Origin: Gnetum montanum
Lineage: Eukaryota > Streptophyta > Gnetopsida > Gnetales > Gnetaceae
Length of the DNA stretch: 52,769 nucleotides
Assembly: GCA_015680685.1 (NCBI GenBank)
Contig: MNCI01004717.1
Coordinates: 9,682 to 62,450, forward strand
Reading direction: 5' to 3'
The translations under genes were made by a program, and so were the position numbers. Numbering within the stretch: the stretch's first letter is position 1; every line of letters starts with the position of its first letter. Below, in pieces: positions 10,101-24,700 of this stretch. Under the pieces are notes generated by a model. The model saw only the letters and a program-made list of their open reading frames with translations. It had not been told where the DNA came from and did no database searches.

Positions 10101-13100
10101 AACTTTAGATAATCGTGCTAGAATTATACAAATGGCAGGCCAAGGTTTTATGTAGCATAAATTTATTTTAATACCCTAAAAATATTCTGCACTTTAACTG
10201 CTGGATTTTTAATTACTACTTTTGGTATATTACCATAATAAATCAAACATAACAGTTGGAAGCTCCATCCCTTTTTAAGGGTCTGTAACTTAACTTTTAA
10301 TTAGCTTCCCCAGCAATAATAAATCAACAGAAAGTGCTGATATGGCAGGATCCACTGCTTACATCTGTTCTTGACCACCATTAATCCTGTGGTCAAATTA
10401 TCAACTTGGTGATTAAGCCTTTCCACCAGGGATAATATGTTTCATTTTGTACCATGAAACGTTTTGAGGCTCAACCTAGTCTTTGACACGTTGGCCTAAT
10501 AAAAGATTGCAGAATAATAAACATTGAAATTATTTCTTGGCTGATTTTCATCAACCATTAAATGAATCATGGTCCATTAACATAGATCGATTGGTATTCT
10601 GGACTGAATGCTTTTTATAATGTCTGTAGCTATTTTTACAAGGTTAGCCCACTAAGTTAAACATAAATGTTTATTAATAGCTAATTGGAAAATCCATAGT
10701 TACCTCATAAGAAAATTTATTTTCAGAGTCTAATTGACATTTAACAGATCTAACAATTCTTAATCCAATTTTAACTTACTAACCAAAATTCTACCTGCAT
10801 GATCCAATTAACTGAAGAACTTGAAAAAACTTAACCATGTTCCAAGCATGAGGGCATCATGTGGTTATGGGTCCAGCGCCCTCCTTCTGATGGGATACAG
10901 ACGATGGAGCTAAGTCTGATTAGCAAGTTTGTATCCAATGGTGCTAGACCTTGGATTGACCTTGTTAGGAAGTGGGTGAGTACGACCTGGGGTTTGGAGG
11001 ATGTTGAGATTCATAGCCTTTTGGAGGACTTGCTGCTTTTCATCTTTCATTCTGCCATTGGCCATGATAGGGTGCTTGTGGGAGGGCTGTGGGTTTATGG
11101 GGCTCGTGGGTTGGCCTTGATGCTATGGCTACCAGGGGCACATAAGGACAAAGACCTTTTCTCTCTAGTGCCCATGTGGATCAGGGCATCTGGTATTCCC
11201 TGGGAAATGTGGACAATGGAATTTTTGAAAACCCGAATGGGTTTCTTCAGTGAGCTTATAATGTTTGATAAGTTGATAGGTTTGATGGAGAGAATGGGTT
11301 TTGCGTGCTTTTGTGTATGGCAGTCATTGTCATTGAGGGATCTAGTGTGAGAGGTGATTTTGGATCTTCCTTTGGGGGAAGAAAATATATTCATAGAATA
11401 TCAGAACATCGCTGATGATAAAACCTCCCTTAATAGGGCTGACAGTGGACATTGTGCTGTCTATGGAAAGGTGAACTATAAGGCTGCTATGTGTAGGGTT
11501 TGGCCAAAGGCCCAACCGCCTGCGAAAAAGGTAGAAGAGGGTTGGTGCAAGGTTGGCAAGAAGGGCCGCTTGGTATTAGATATTGCTGAACTTGGGGGTT
11601 ATAGTGAGGTGGGGGGAGGTTGTCCCAAGGGGAAGGGGACCTCCCACCCCTTGGAACTAGATTTGGTTGACGAAGGTACCAATCTTCCCTCGTTGGGGAG
11701 CTAGGTGTTTGTTGTAAGGGGATCTTCAAAGCCTCAGATGACAAAGATTGTAATGCCCCACAAGGAGGATGTTGGGATAGAGGTGGGGGCTTTTCTTGTC
11801 TTGCTGGGTACTAGAAAGACTAGTCATCCCCTAACACCGATTGCGTGTAGTAAGAAGACTCAATTGGAGATCAATTTGGGGTTTCAACAAACCTTGAAAG
11901 TGGTCTACAACAAATAGTTTGCCAGTAGACCATGAAAATTTTGTCATGGAATTGTAGGGGTCAGGGTACACCCTATAAACAAAATACCTTGAAAGAAATT
12001 GTACAGAATGAAGAATGTAATGTAGTATGCTTGCAGGAAATAAAACTACAACAAACAGAATTTCAGTTCTTGAGGTGGGATGGTTGGCAAACATAGTTGG
12101 TCCCTGGTAGGGCAAGGTAGGTAGCTTGGCTATACTTTCACAATAGCCTTTCACTTTCATGGACTCGTCCACATGGAGCATATTAGTCTTTGTCATTCTT
12201 GTGGGAATTTGGCTTACCACTGTGTATGGGTTCTAGAATTGGGAGATTTGGTTGCAAGAGCTCATAAGGGTGTTTCAGGTGGTTCTTGACCAAAGATAGT
12301 TGATCCTGATAGGCGACTTCAATCAACGATTGCATCCATGGGAGAAATCCTGATGCGACAATGTGGACCCTCCAGGGTGTCTGGAATTCTTGTTGTTTCT
12401 GAAGACCATGAGCTTATTGACATGGAGATCAAGGACTGCAAATTCACATGGAGTAATCGATGACGTGGTAAGGATTGGGTGCTTTCCAGAATTGTTCAGG
12501 TCTAGATAAGCTCGAATCTTTTATTGAAATTTGATGTTCAGGTTTCTAGGAAGCAGAGATAGGCTTCATACCATTGTTCAATTGTCTATTAGGTTCATAG
12601 AAACCTGCAAAGTCCTCCTCGGTTGTTTTGATTTGAGTGGGCTTGGTTCATAAAGCCTTGGCTTCAACCATTGGTGGTTGCAATATGGGAGACTTACCAG
12701 GTGTAGGGGAACTTGTGGGATTTCTTAAAGAATGGATTGAACAACTCAAATAGGATCTTTGCTTTAAAGCATTTGAAGATAAATTTTCCTTTCGTGCTCA
12801 TTGGGTCAAATTGCAACAATGGCTAGGAGAAATCCAGTTGTAGCAGGAGGAAGGAGTAGAGTTGGAGGAGGAGGAACATGCAATCCTCAAAGTGTTATAG
12901 GAGCTTTCAATAGAAGTGGAGACATATTGGAGGCAATGTGCAAGGATCACCTAGCTGAGGGAAGGAGATAGAAATACAAGATTCTTCTTTGCCACCGCTA
13001 AGGCGAAATACACTTGGTTTAGGAGGGCACTACCTTGGTTGACAACCAGGATATTGTCGAGGTGATGCATAGATACTAGGCTAACATTTGGAGTAAACAT

Positions 13101-16100
13101 AGAATCCTACTTTTATTGGTGCAGGTTAGCAAGGTTATCAATGAGGAGGCAAATAGGGTGTTGCTTAGGTTGTTCACGATGATAGAGTTGGAAGAAGCTA
13201 TGGCGTCAATGAAAACAAACAAAGCTCTAGGTTTAGATGGATGGTCAATTGAATTTTTTATGGAATTTGCAAATCTAATGGGGGAAAACCTATTAGATGC
13301 ATTTAAGAAGATGCTACATTGGTAGTAGGTTCAAAGGGAGGTTAATTGTTCAAGGATAGTTCTTATCCCAAAAGTAACTAATCCGATGGCCCCCTCGTAG
13401 TTTTGACCTATTGGGGTTTGTAATACCTTGCTTTAGCTATTAACGAAAATGCTTGTTTGCTGACTGGCCCCAATGATGCCAAAGTTGGTCGGAGTGCATC
13501 AGGCGGGTTTCGTAAAAAGGGCATTTTTTGCAAGACTAGGTTATATTGCTGTAAGAGATTCTCCACTCGCTGCGTAATACAAGTTACCTGGGGATGTGCA
13601 TCAAGTTAGGCATCATGAAAGCATATGCCACAGTTAGCTAGGAGGTGCTAAGGAGATTATGCTTGGCAAGGGGTTTGATACCAAGTTTGTGGATCTTTGT
13701 ATTCAGTTGTAGACTTCGGGGAGCTACTCCTTTGATATTGATGGTAAACTTTGGGGATTTGCCAAGCTAGGCTAGGGGCTCAGACAAGGGAATCCCCTTT
13801 CCCCACTCTTGTTCATTATTGCCATGGACATGTTACAGATATACTGTGAAGCGGAGGGTGTAAGAGGTTTGGAAATAGTGGGGGTTGAATGTGTTGTTGA
13901 ACATTATGCTGATGATACTATCGTGTTTTCATGAGCAGCTATTCTGTAGGGCCTTGCACTTAATTGAGCACTTGATTGGATGGCCTAGGAGGTGGGCCTT
14001 GAGATCAATAGAGGAAAGTCGATGCTACATTTGGTGAATACTAATGGTTGGGTTAGGGGTAGGATCTTTCAAATCTTGGGTATCCTACTAGGCACAGAAC
14101 AAGACTCATACTAGGAATGCCAATTTTTGCCTAGCATAGAATTTGTACATGGTCAACCTTGCTACAAAAATTACAACAATGTACTAGACATTGGACCAAC
14201 TACTTCCTCACAAGGAAAGAAAGGATAATTCTAGCTTTCTCCATTCTTATGGTGATGGCCTGATTCATTGCTTCCTTGGGTTCCTTACCTCCTCCCCCGC
14301 CCCCCACCACCCCACCCCCCAAATAGGGATCATCCTCAAAGTAGATCAAATCATTTGAAAATTCATATGGTCAAGGGGTGAGCAGAAGGGGGGAACGATT
14401 GCACCTCGTGTGCAAGGAGAATGTAGCAAAGCCTAAGGAGGCAGGGAGACTTGAGGTTTTGAAGTATCATGATGTGATTATTATGGGCTATTAGTGCTTG
14501 GTTAACAAATTGATACAACTGGAGGAATGTCAGACCTAGTGGATACACATTATGTGTCAAAAGTATTAGCAATGGGAGGCTGGGATGCAGGGGTCGCCAG
14601 TGTGGCATGGCATTTGTAGACACGCTTGGGATATGATACAAAAGGGATTACTGGGAAGACCATCTCGTGATATTGTTAAAACTGATTACCCCCCATTCAA
14701 GGTTGGCGATCTATTTGGAAAGGTAGACTACTAGAGAAAGTGAAGGTATTTGTTTGGTTGATTAAACATGTTGTGCTTCCAGTGTGGGCTTTCCTCATGG
14801 CAAGAGGATTAAACATTAATCATCTTTGTCCCTTATGTTGGAATGCACTTGAGATGTTAAATCATTTTGTGTATTAATGCCCATTTGCATTGGACACTTG
14901 GTGGGCGGCCACATTACCCACCACTCGTTAATCTGGATGGAGACTCAAAAGGGGCAGTGGTACTTTGGTCCTTGTGGAAGACAAGGAACAATTTAATCTT
15001 TAGGGCCTAGTGTCCTCCTCAGCTTGCACATGTGGCTGCAATTGGGATTAGACTGTGGTGGGAAGTTTCAATGGTAATGGGTCGAATGCCTATCTTTGGG
15101 CGTTCATGCACTGCTTTCCAAGTGTATCTTGCATTGTGGGAACTTATTGAACGAGTGGGATGGGCAAAGCTCTTGTCCAAGCTGGAAGGGGATCTCGAGC
15201 TGGCTGATAGTGCATTCTTCACCAATTGGGCTAGGGATGAGATGGTCTATTGGGGCATTAGGATCGAGTTAATTGAGATGACGTTGGTGGTGTCACTGGG
15301 GGTTCCACCAGAGGGTTAAGCAAGTTTGCTGATTATATGAAGCCTTGAGCTTGCGAAAGGTTACTTCAAGAGGGTAGTGCCTAAAACGATGAGTGGACAT
15401 ATGTTGAAGTTGACATCACCACAGCTCTAGCAAGATGTGGCGGTGCTGATTGATAGATTCCTGGTTCATTCTAGTAGTTCGTCTAAGCTCCTGGGAATAC
15501 ATTTTCCCTTTGTGAGATGCTTGAGGCTTGGTACGGTTGTTAATCTGCTACGGTGTTTCCTTGCAGAGCTTCGGAGGTAGCGTAGAGGACATCGTTTGAG
15601 ACATATCTTGGTTTTGTCAAGGGTTGGGTCGTCAACGATACCACGGGAGTTGTGGCTGGTGCCACGATTCGTTTACTCTAGAAGGGTGATGGGGTATGGG
15701 GATTTAGGGTCGGCATCGGGATTTGGGATGACGTGGCGGTTGGACCTGATGCAGATGTTGGATTTGGTGTAGGGGATGGCTAAGCCTATGGAGGAGTCAG
15801 GGTAGTAGGGGTTGTCTGATGTTGAGGGGTTGTGTTGAGAAACAAAATGCTGTTGTTAGAAGAAAATCTAGGAGGTAGTGGAGGAGGCCATGGAGTGGGC
15901 TAGGGTAGAAGAAAGGGTTGTGTGGGAGGCTAGATGGAATGCATGTGAGGAGGCCTTCCAACAGGTTGCAACTCAAGCGGTGCTACAACGTACAGAGCTA
16001 GAAAATGAAATCAAAAGGAGACGGGAGTTGCAGGAAGAATTGACCAGGGCAGTGCTCATCGATGAATTGCATGTGTAGATCAAAGCTAAGCTTCAACAGG

Positions 16101-19100
16101 AGGAGCAACAAAAAGTGGAGCGGGAGTGGGAGGCTAGGTAGTCTTGGGAGAGAGAACGGATAGAGGTTGTGCAGCTGCAGAAGTAGCTAGATAGAGCACA
16201 TGTGACTAATGTGAGAATCTAGCTTTGGGAGGGAAAATGCCTGTATGTTGTGCTGGACATCAATTGTAATACGGCTTGGCTTGAACTGCATTGACACATC
16301 AAACATAGTGTGGCCAAGCTACACCCAGATGGGAAGGGGGACGAGGTAGAGTGCGCTAGCAAGGAGGTGGAGCTAAAAAACTTTCCGGAGGTTGCAGCCT
16401 TCATTGACACTGAAAGGCATCAAGAGATTCTTCAGGTAATACACTGCTAGGAGTGCAGGTATTGTGAGTGCACCAGATTCCTAAAGAGGCTCTAGGCGAT
16501 GGGGCGTGCCCACGGATTGAGGGTTTGTCGGGTTATCCTGTTGATGTTGATTGAACCATTATTGGGTATGCCTAGTAATAGCCACTTGGTAACCTATTTG
16601 CATTAATATTAGTTTAGGATGTGTATGACAAGTGGGATCGGATACTTCACATTAAGTTAATTAGTGACTAGAATAATTGGTTAGTTAGATAATTAATCAT
16701 TGAACCTTTATTTTAAGTCCTCTAGTTGTAAGGCGAAAAATATAAAAAACGTATTATAAAAATACACATCACATAACTTAATCACAAGTGTAGATTAAGA
16801 AGACAACGATCTTGCAACCATACAATTTACTATTTAGGACTATACACAAACTTAGGAGACCAAGTCTACCAATTTTGACTAGATTACTAGTGAATGCTTG
16901 TGATTTGTATGGTTGGACGGAGGGGATACTTGCTGCTTATCAATAGTGTTTCTCAGTCATGGATCGCATGATTGGTGAGATGAAAAGATCTAGGATGTTC
17001 TTGAATCTCAAATTTATTTAAAGGAAAATAAGAAAGACTTCATACCTTGGCTATTTATACTATCCTAGAGGTGCATATCCATAGCCCATGTAGTAGTACC
17101 AACAATGGTAAACTCTAAACCCTTGGGGTGCTGTTTCATGAAATTTTCCTACTTCTATAAAACAACAAATGGTGCTTTCCACTAACCCCTACTTTCAAGG
17201 TACATAGTTAGGCATGGGATTATAGGGTGAGGGGATCTGCCAACCTTCAAACAGGTTGATAATTTTGGGTATGTGGGTTGGCCGTGCTTGGGTTTTGGGG
17301 ACCGTAGGGACTGACTACGGTTATAAGGTGTTGCACGCTCCTATAATTTTGTTTGTACATACCTTGCGATTTTCTTAAAAAAAAAAAAACTTTAACTCAA
17401 ATGGTAACTTTTTCACAACGCATTTATGCTCTTGGTTGTTGGTATCATAGATGATCATAACTTCCCATGGTTGCACTATTGTATTATTAAAATGAGGTGT
17501 TAGCTTGGTTATTAGTGTTTTGGCTTGGTAACCCTCAAGTCACACGTTTGATTCTACTAGGCATCACTGAGTTATAAATTTAAAAAAAAAAATTCCATAA
17601 AATGAATTCTGAAACTGGTCTAATAGTTCCAAGGGGTCTCAATAGATGTATGTTAAAATTTTAATTTTAGTCTCAGTTACAGTTTCAAAAATGAGTACAC
17701 ATTTTTTATTTATTAATGGGCTATTAGTTTGTTAGAATTTTACCACAGCTTCACATTTTTCGGTTGGATTATAATAATGAGATAAACTCTTACAGTTGGA
17801 TCTCAACTATAACTGTTAGCACCTGAGACTAAGAAATATTGTAATTAGAAAAATAGTCAATTAATTCTAGCCACAACTACAAGTTAACCATAACATACTC
17901 CGTGTTTCCACGGTTGTAGGATGGTTATACCACACTTATAATATGCTTATTGCTATAATTCACCATGCTGTGCATATGCTCTTCATTGAAGAATACTAAG
18001 AATTTTCTTCATTAGGAGCATCTCAAATGATCGTGGCAAAGGGATAACCCTGGCATAAAGAATACATAATTGAATATAAATATTGCATGTTACTTCTTGT
18101 ACTTTAAGGTTGAAGAACTGATTTACTCTTCTTCAATTTTTAGGCTTGGGATTTAGGCGGTAAAAGTATTTTATCTATTTTATAGCATACATTTTCCTTA
18201 CCATTTCAACCAAAAACGGTAAACAACATGTTAAACGAACACAATGATTTAGGAGACTAATCATTTTATGGCGTGAACAGCTCAATAATAAACTAAATAA
18301 ACAAATAAAGAACCTATTATGAACAGGCCTATAAAAAACAAAGAAACATGATTGTGGATACATGAAAACCATGTAAGCAACATTCCACAAGTAAGCTCTT
18401 ATTCTTTTAAACTGCCAAGTTTTGAAATAGATGCCCAGAAATTCACAACAACATGAACCATGAACTATTCAAACTTTATGGTTGCCCATGAAATGGTTAC
18501 CTCAATCAATGAACCTTGCTTCCATACCATGTTAGGATTTTGAGGTCCCCATGAAGTGGCAAACTTAATCAATTGAGGATTTTGAGTAATGCTATCAAGA
18601 CAAGCCAAACCATCAATATAGAATGACAAACCGTGACATAAGATACCCACAGTTATAATCATAAACATTATAAAATGAAGGGCTGGAAGTACAAAAGTAT
18701 AGATAAGACACTAACAAACAATATGAAGTCCACACAAAGTAAACGAATCAACAGGATGGAGAACCATGGTTATAGAACTTCACGGTTATTGGTGTAACCT
18801 CACGGTTAAAAGTATAACACCACTGTTTAACATATAAATGCTGGTGTAGGTTATATATGGGTGATAAACATCACTAGCTACAACAAATTGAAGAACCGAA
18901 GAATAGAACAACAAACGGAGCTATGAATCATGGTTGGCAGTGATTGGCAATGGTTTAACACTATCAATAATCTATGTGTCATGTAATGTATTCAGGAAAT
19001 ATGTAACATAGTCTACAATCATTTTAGTCAACAACTGCCAGGAATATCAGCCATTAGAGGCCAAACCACGAGGTATGTCTTCCAAGGTTGTGAACCATAG

Positions 19101-21748
19101 AGTGAATATGATGACTTCTTAGACTCCAAGTTTGTCTCCTTTATACCTCCATAGGAAATGTTATAACTATTCAATCATAATTCATGTTTTATTAAACCAT
19201 GAGCAACTGTCATTATTTTAAAATAGATGCTGTCTATAGTTTGACATATAGATAACCCGTGAGGTTGCTAATAACTCAATATGCTTAACACAAAGAAGAT
19301 CAGATAATGAGCCTGTTAGAAAAGGTTGTTATATCACTGTTCCTTGAAAGCTACCATAAGGAAGATTGAAAAAGATAGAAAAAAACAAGATGATCTGAAG
19401 AACTTGCAAATAAACAAAGATCTAGCTCTTTATAAAGGTGAATGATGAGAAAGAACTCATGTAGGTAATCTTATGTTGTTGGGATAAAGCTGGATGATAC
19501 TAATGATGACGATGATCCCTGTTGGTGCTCAATGACATGTGATTTCTGCTGTTGGAATGATATTAAAGTGATCTTTTGTGACATTTAAAAATTCTCTAAT
19601 ATTGGTTAAAAACTAGACTTTATATTGAAAATGATTTTCCTTGGATGGGTTTTTGTTTTCACTTTCAAAATAGTAAATACCACTGAAACTGAAGTATTTT
19701 AGTACATCCATGTGGAGACTGACAGGATCTATTGGTTATATTTAACTTTCAGCTATCTATTTTACACAAATTGCTTTATATTTCAATTCCACCTATTGTG
19801 ATTTAGCACCTGAACTGTAAGATTAAAGTCACAAGCCTTATCAACAGGTACATCTCATTTTTTATTTTTTATTTTTTTGTTTGTAGGAAAATCCTCAGAT
19901 GTTTCAATTTGTTCCTAATCAATATCAGGTAAGAGTTTTGTTTATTATTAACAGGTAAGAGTCTCCTTTTTCAGATCTTCAATATGTTGCATGAGTTGAA
20001 CAGGTAAAGGAAGCCAAAAAACTCCTAAGAAGGAACTCAAAACAAAAACCTTCAAGAAGCTTGAAAGGAATCCCCGTATTTACAGCTAAGAATATCAGAA
20101 TAGCTGTAGCTACACCAAATGGAATTCGCTGGTATATTCAGCTCTATTGGCTAACTATAATGTTTCAATTAAGAGTTTGAAATATGATTTAAGTAAATGC
20201 TGTTCTATAATTTTTTGTTTGAAAGTTAGTTTTGAGTTCATTATCATCTCCTAATTTTTATCACATCTAATTGGGATTGAATTATAGTCCAAGTTCAAAA
20301 CTAATATTTATTAACTCCATTTAATAGTAAAACCTGTGGACTTTTTTTTTGTTTTCCTTTCTTCTCTTTGTTTTTAAAATACTTAAAGGCACCATGGTAT
20401 GGTTTGCAATATTTGTAGTGCTGAACCAGGTTAGATGACTCATCAATTTTGTCGATTGCTGTGATTCTGAGTCTGACACTTCTGCACTTCTGCTACCATA
20501 TTCATTTGTTGATTTTTACTCACTTTCTCTAATCGGTTTCTATGTTATATTCAAATGTTTGCCACAAGGTTTGTTTTTCATGCTTCTTAATTGCATCCTA
20601 TATAGTTAAATTTCTACAGTATCATTATTTGCCATAAGATTTTGTCCATTACATTAATAATGAACGTTGATCTTGACTGAAGATGAGCCGGGAGGTTAAT
20701 GGTCCTTGCTCATTAAGTTCGGTGGTTTTGGTGGGTGGGTACATTTTTGGCTTAGCAGAACACCCTAACCCTAAAATAGCCTATGAAAGGTGCTTCCTCT
20801 CTCCATTTATGATGTATTAGTTGAATCAGTTAAATGCATTTCGTTTGAGTAGACATTTCTTCCTTGTGTCTCTCACATTATCTCCAGGCATTCTTATCTC
20901 AGAGGCTAGCACAACGATCATTGCTGGTTGGCAAAACAAGTGGATTGACCAAATATTAGCTAATTCCTAAAATCTTTTAATCATTTACATTTGTTATTCA
21001 AAATGCTAATTTAAACATGCAACCAAAAGTAGCATTCTATTATTTTTTCAAATATGTGTTACGGTTGTAAAAATAAGGGAATGCACATAGTAGACTAGAC
21101 ACAACATTTTCTTTATAAATTTAATATGGATTAAATAATTGGCTAATTGATAAAAGATTTGAAATTCTATGAAGAATTCAAAAGATTTAAAAATTCAGGG
21201 TGTATTTGCTTGTTTTTTCTGATTATTCTGGTGCCTTTTGCTAGCTAAGAATGATGTCCTTCAATGTCTTTGGTTTTGATGTATTTGGCCTTTTTTTTGC
21301 ATTCATTTAGCTGCTTGCATTTATTGCTCAGGTTTATGCTAGTGCGAATGATTCCCATAATCCTTAATGCACTAGCCCAAATATGGTGTTCAGCATTAGC
21401 AAGATTATCAAGCTAATTACCTGTCTGATGCACTACGGATAGACTTCAAACTTGGTGCCTACCTGAGAAATTAAGCTATATATCCAACTTCATTAACTTT
21501 GGCAGTATTTTTCAGCTCTTTTTATGGCTTATAATAATCATTGATTGAGTTGGTGCCCATTAAAGCATTCTTATCAAGACTTCAGAATGTCTAGTTTTGT
21601 AGACATTTGTTTTGGGTGAGCATGCTATAAGTGTACCATTATAGGCAGAGTCCAAGAGATACTTCCCACTTTGTTAAATTTGTGAGAAGCTTCTGTACAA
21701 TGCAATCAAAAGATGGTGCCACCAGTATTCTGAACTGAACTGAACTGT

Positions 21749-21779
<31 letters not shown>

Positions 21780-24700
21780 CTACACACTCATTGGTCATTG
21801 GACCAGTTCATTTTGAGCCATTATCTGTTGCGGAATGTCTGTATATCAAAACATTACTCATTGGGATCCAACCTGTGACTTGTAGTATACAGGTCACAAG
21901 CCTCAACTGGCAAGTTACACCTCAGTGATGCGCAATCATGCAAGGACAGAGGCAGTAGCAAAGATGATGTTGAGGTATGATAAAAATTTCATCTTTGGGT
22001 ATGTAGTGGATTTGCATTTAAGAGACTTAATTATTTTAAAAAGCTAGCATGGAGGGTTATGAACGAGGGTGTGGCGGAATGGTGGATTCTGAGTGAGGAT
22101 ACAATGAGAGTAAAGTTTTTAATTCCAATGGAAGAGTTTTAGTACAGTTGTGCATTGATGCATTTGGTTATAGGAGATTATGAATTCTGAATGAGGATAG
22201 AATGAATGTAAAATTTTTAATGTCAATGGAAGTGTTTTAGTACAACTGGCCATTGATGCATTTGGTTATAGGAGATTAAACAATCATATTTGATTGTGCT
22301 CGAGTCTTTGTGCCACTGTATATAAAATCTTGTCTCACTTTCTTGCAATTTGGAGGTGAAAGATTCTTAATACGCTTATTGCTTAAAAACAAACAAGGCT
22401 TGTTCAACTCTAGTACAAAGTCTTTGAACTGCATTAGATGAATTCTTAGAGGCCTCAAGGCTCCTACTTAATGTTAAGAAGTGTTAGAGTTTGGTTGCAC
22501 ATCTCTTGGACAACATTAATTATACTAGATCATTTAGGTTAATCTGAATGAGGATACAATGAATGTAAAATTTTTAATTTCAATGGAAGTGTTTTAGTAC
22601 AACTGGCCATCGATGCATTTGGTTATAGGAGATTAAACAATCACATTTGATTGTGCTCAAGTCTTTGTGCCACTTTATATAAAATTTTGTCTCACTTTCT
22701 TGCAATTTGGAGGTGAAAGATTCTTAATACGCTTATTGCTTAAAAACAAACAAGGCTTGTTCAACTCTAGTACAAAGGCTTTGAATTGCATTAGATGAAT
22801 TTTAATGTTAAGAAGTGTTAGAGTTTGGTTGTACATCTCTTGGACAACTTTAATTATACGAGAATCATTTAGGTTATGAGAAAACTTAACACATGGTTCA
22901 TTGATTAAACAAACTCATCATTGTACATCTTTTGTAATTGTATTGTCCACATTCTGCAGTCATTATTGGTATCTAACAAACTTATCATGAATCCCTTGTT
23001 TGTAATATATTCTTTTTGTTATTCTTCTTTTTTTGGCTACATCCTTACAATGCTTGCCTTTGCTTGTTACTCATGATAGGTCTTTTGGGAATTTTCTTGG
23101 TTAGTCAATCTTACATGGCTTGGCCCTCTTGGACTCCTTCAACAATCCATAGCTTAGCCTGATATGGACTACTACTTCAATCGTATCCTATCCCTATCCC
23201 TCTTCGTAGTCATTCTTTTTACTCCATCATAACCTTTTGGATGGTCTTCCCTTACTCTTTAGGAACCTAGACCAAATTATGAATAGCTCATCTTGGATCT
23301 TCTCTTGCTATTTAGGAAACTGGATCCTTCTTCATTTTTTTTATTTACGAATCAGTTGTTGACATTTTGATTCTTGAATTGCCATTACAAATTCTATTAA
23401 TTGTAATAACTACCGTGTTTCATTCTATTTCTTAATGTTGACTTCTTTCTTATTTTGGACATGTACCCTTGGTTCCTTGTGGTACTGATTTTGATTATCT
23501 TTTGTACAATGCTACATCTAGTAACTTGTCTTATGATTCACCGTTGCTTGCACATACTATCTTCTTTAATCTTTTTATTGTTCCTTACCACATCTCATCA
23601 CTTCACTCTTCTTTGTGGTTGATTGATGACTGCTTATGTTCCACAAATATGGTCATAACGGTTTGCGTGATAAGTCACATCTTTTTGTGATAACTTGTTT
23701 ATAAGTGATTGCGAACAACCTTGGATAGTTGTGAAATTTATGATTGTACATTGTGTTACGATCATATTCTAATACTCCCCTTCAAACATTAGTTTCATAA
23801 CTTTGTTTGTTGTTACTTATGAGGTCAATGAATGTAAATGATGTTTTACGAATGTACAATGCTCCATGGTGGCCAATCACAAAGCATTATATGCTTGTAA
23901 GAATTGATGGAATTACTTCCCTTTACTCATGAGTTCGTAGAAATAACAAGCAAATAGCACAGATTGGACACAAGGAACCTTTGTTCTTCATTAATCTCAA
24001 ACGAAATGTACATTATGGAGTGTCAATTTGGGGATGGACAGTGTGGACTTCATCTATGTGATAAGGCATGACTCAGATGCAATTGGGGGATCTTCAATTT
24101 CTTGTTGGACATCAAAAACAAAAAGACATTAGAAACAAAAATGGGAACAAGGATAGGAACAAGTGATAGTTCAAAAGTAGAGGGAGGAAGTACTTCTGCT
24201 TCTGGTACATCCTGTGATGATTATAAGTATACTGCTTCATGTTGCTGTGGCTTCATGGATGTCTTGGGTGTTTCCATTTCCCTTTGTAGCTCTTCCAGTT
24301 CTGCTCGGCAAGCCTTCACTTTTCCTTGGAGACAAGCTGTTGTTTATATTCTTCCACTGATGAATTTGCAGCATACATCATGTCCTTGGCTTTATGGATA
24401 TTGACCTGTCATGTTTGATGCTCTATTACTAGTTCTTGATTGGTGTTACAAAGATCTTCAACTTCTTGTTTTAGCTGTTAAGCTTTATCCTTTAGCTCTT
24501 CCTTCTCTCGTAAGTGTTGGTCCTTGATCTTCATAATGTCCTCTTCCTTTTCTTTCATGGATAGAGTTGCCTACGTGGGTCCTTGATCCAGTAGTTGTAA
24601 TTTAGGCCTGATATATGCTTTGTAGTGTTTCACGGTCTGTGCAAACTTTTGAAAATCTGATTTCATTCTATCATATTTGCTAATATGAAGTTGCAAGACA

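Larger units (their letters stand above)
10855..16500 (+). mobile_element. L1-type LINE, + strand, near full length but decayed (copy D)
   Basis: Order on the + strand: ORF1 (10859-11704), endonuclease (from 11932), reverse transcriptase (about 13100-14130), zinc-finger region (14700-14890), coiled coil (15878-16140) and J-like module (about 16239-16440). Dozens of stops and frameshifts make it inactive. It is a different, more AT-rich subfamily than copies B and C, yet it has the same C-terminal arrangement. The 3' end is uncertain; a poly(A)-like run at 17377-17389 may mark it. Confidence 0.88.

Noticed and set aside
17377-17592. Two A-runs taken as one LINE tail
   Set aside because: The second run (about 17581-17592) ends a SINE with A and B boxes that has an inverted copy elsewhere; only the first could be a LINE tail.
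23469-23690. Small protein gene at 23469-23690 with a homologue at 27827-28072
   Set aside because: Both lie at the same place in the two LTRs of one element; similarity is that of the repeat and the frame has no protein features.
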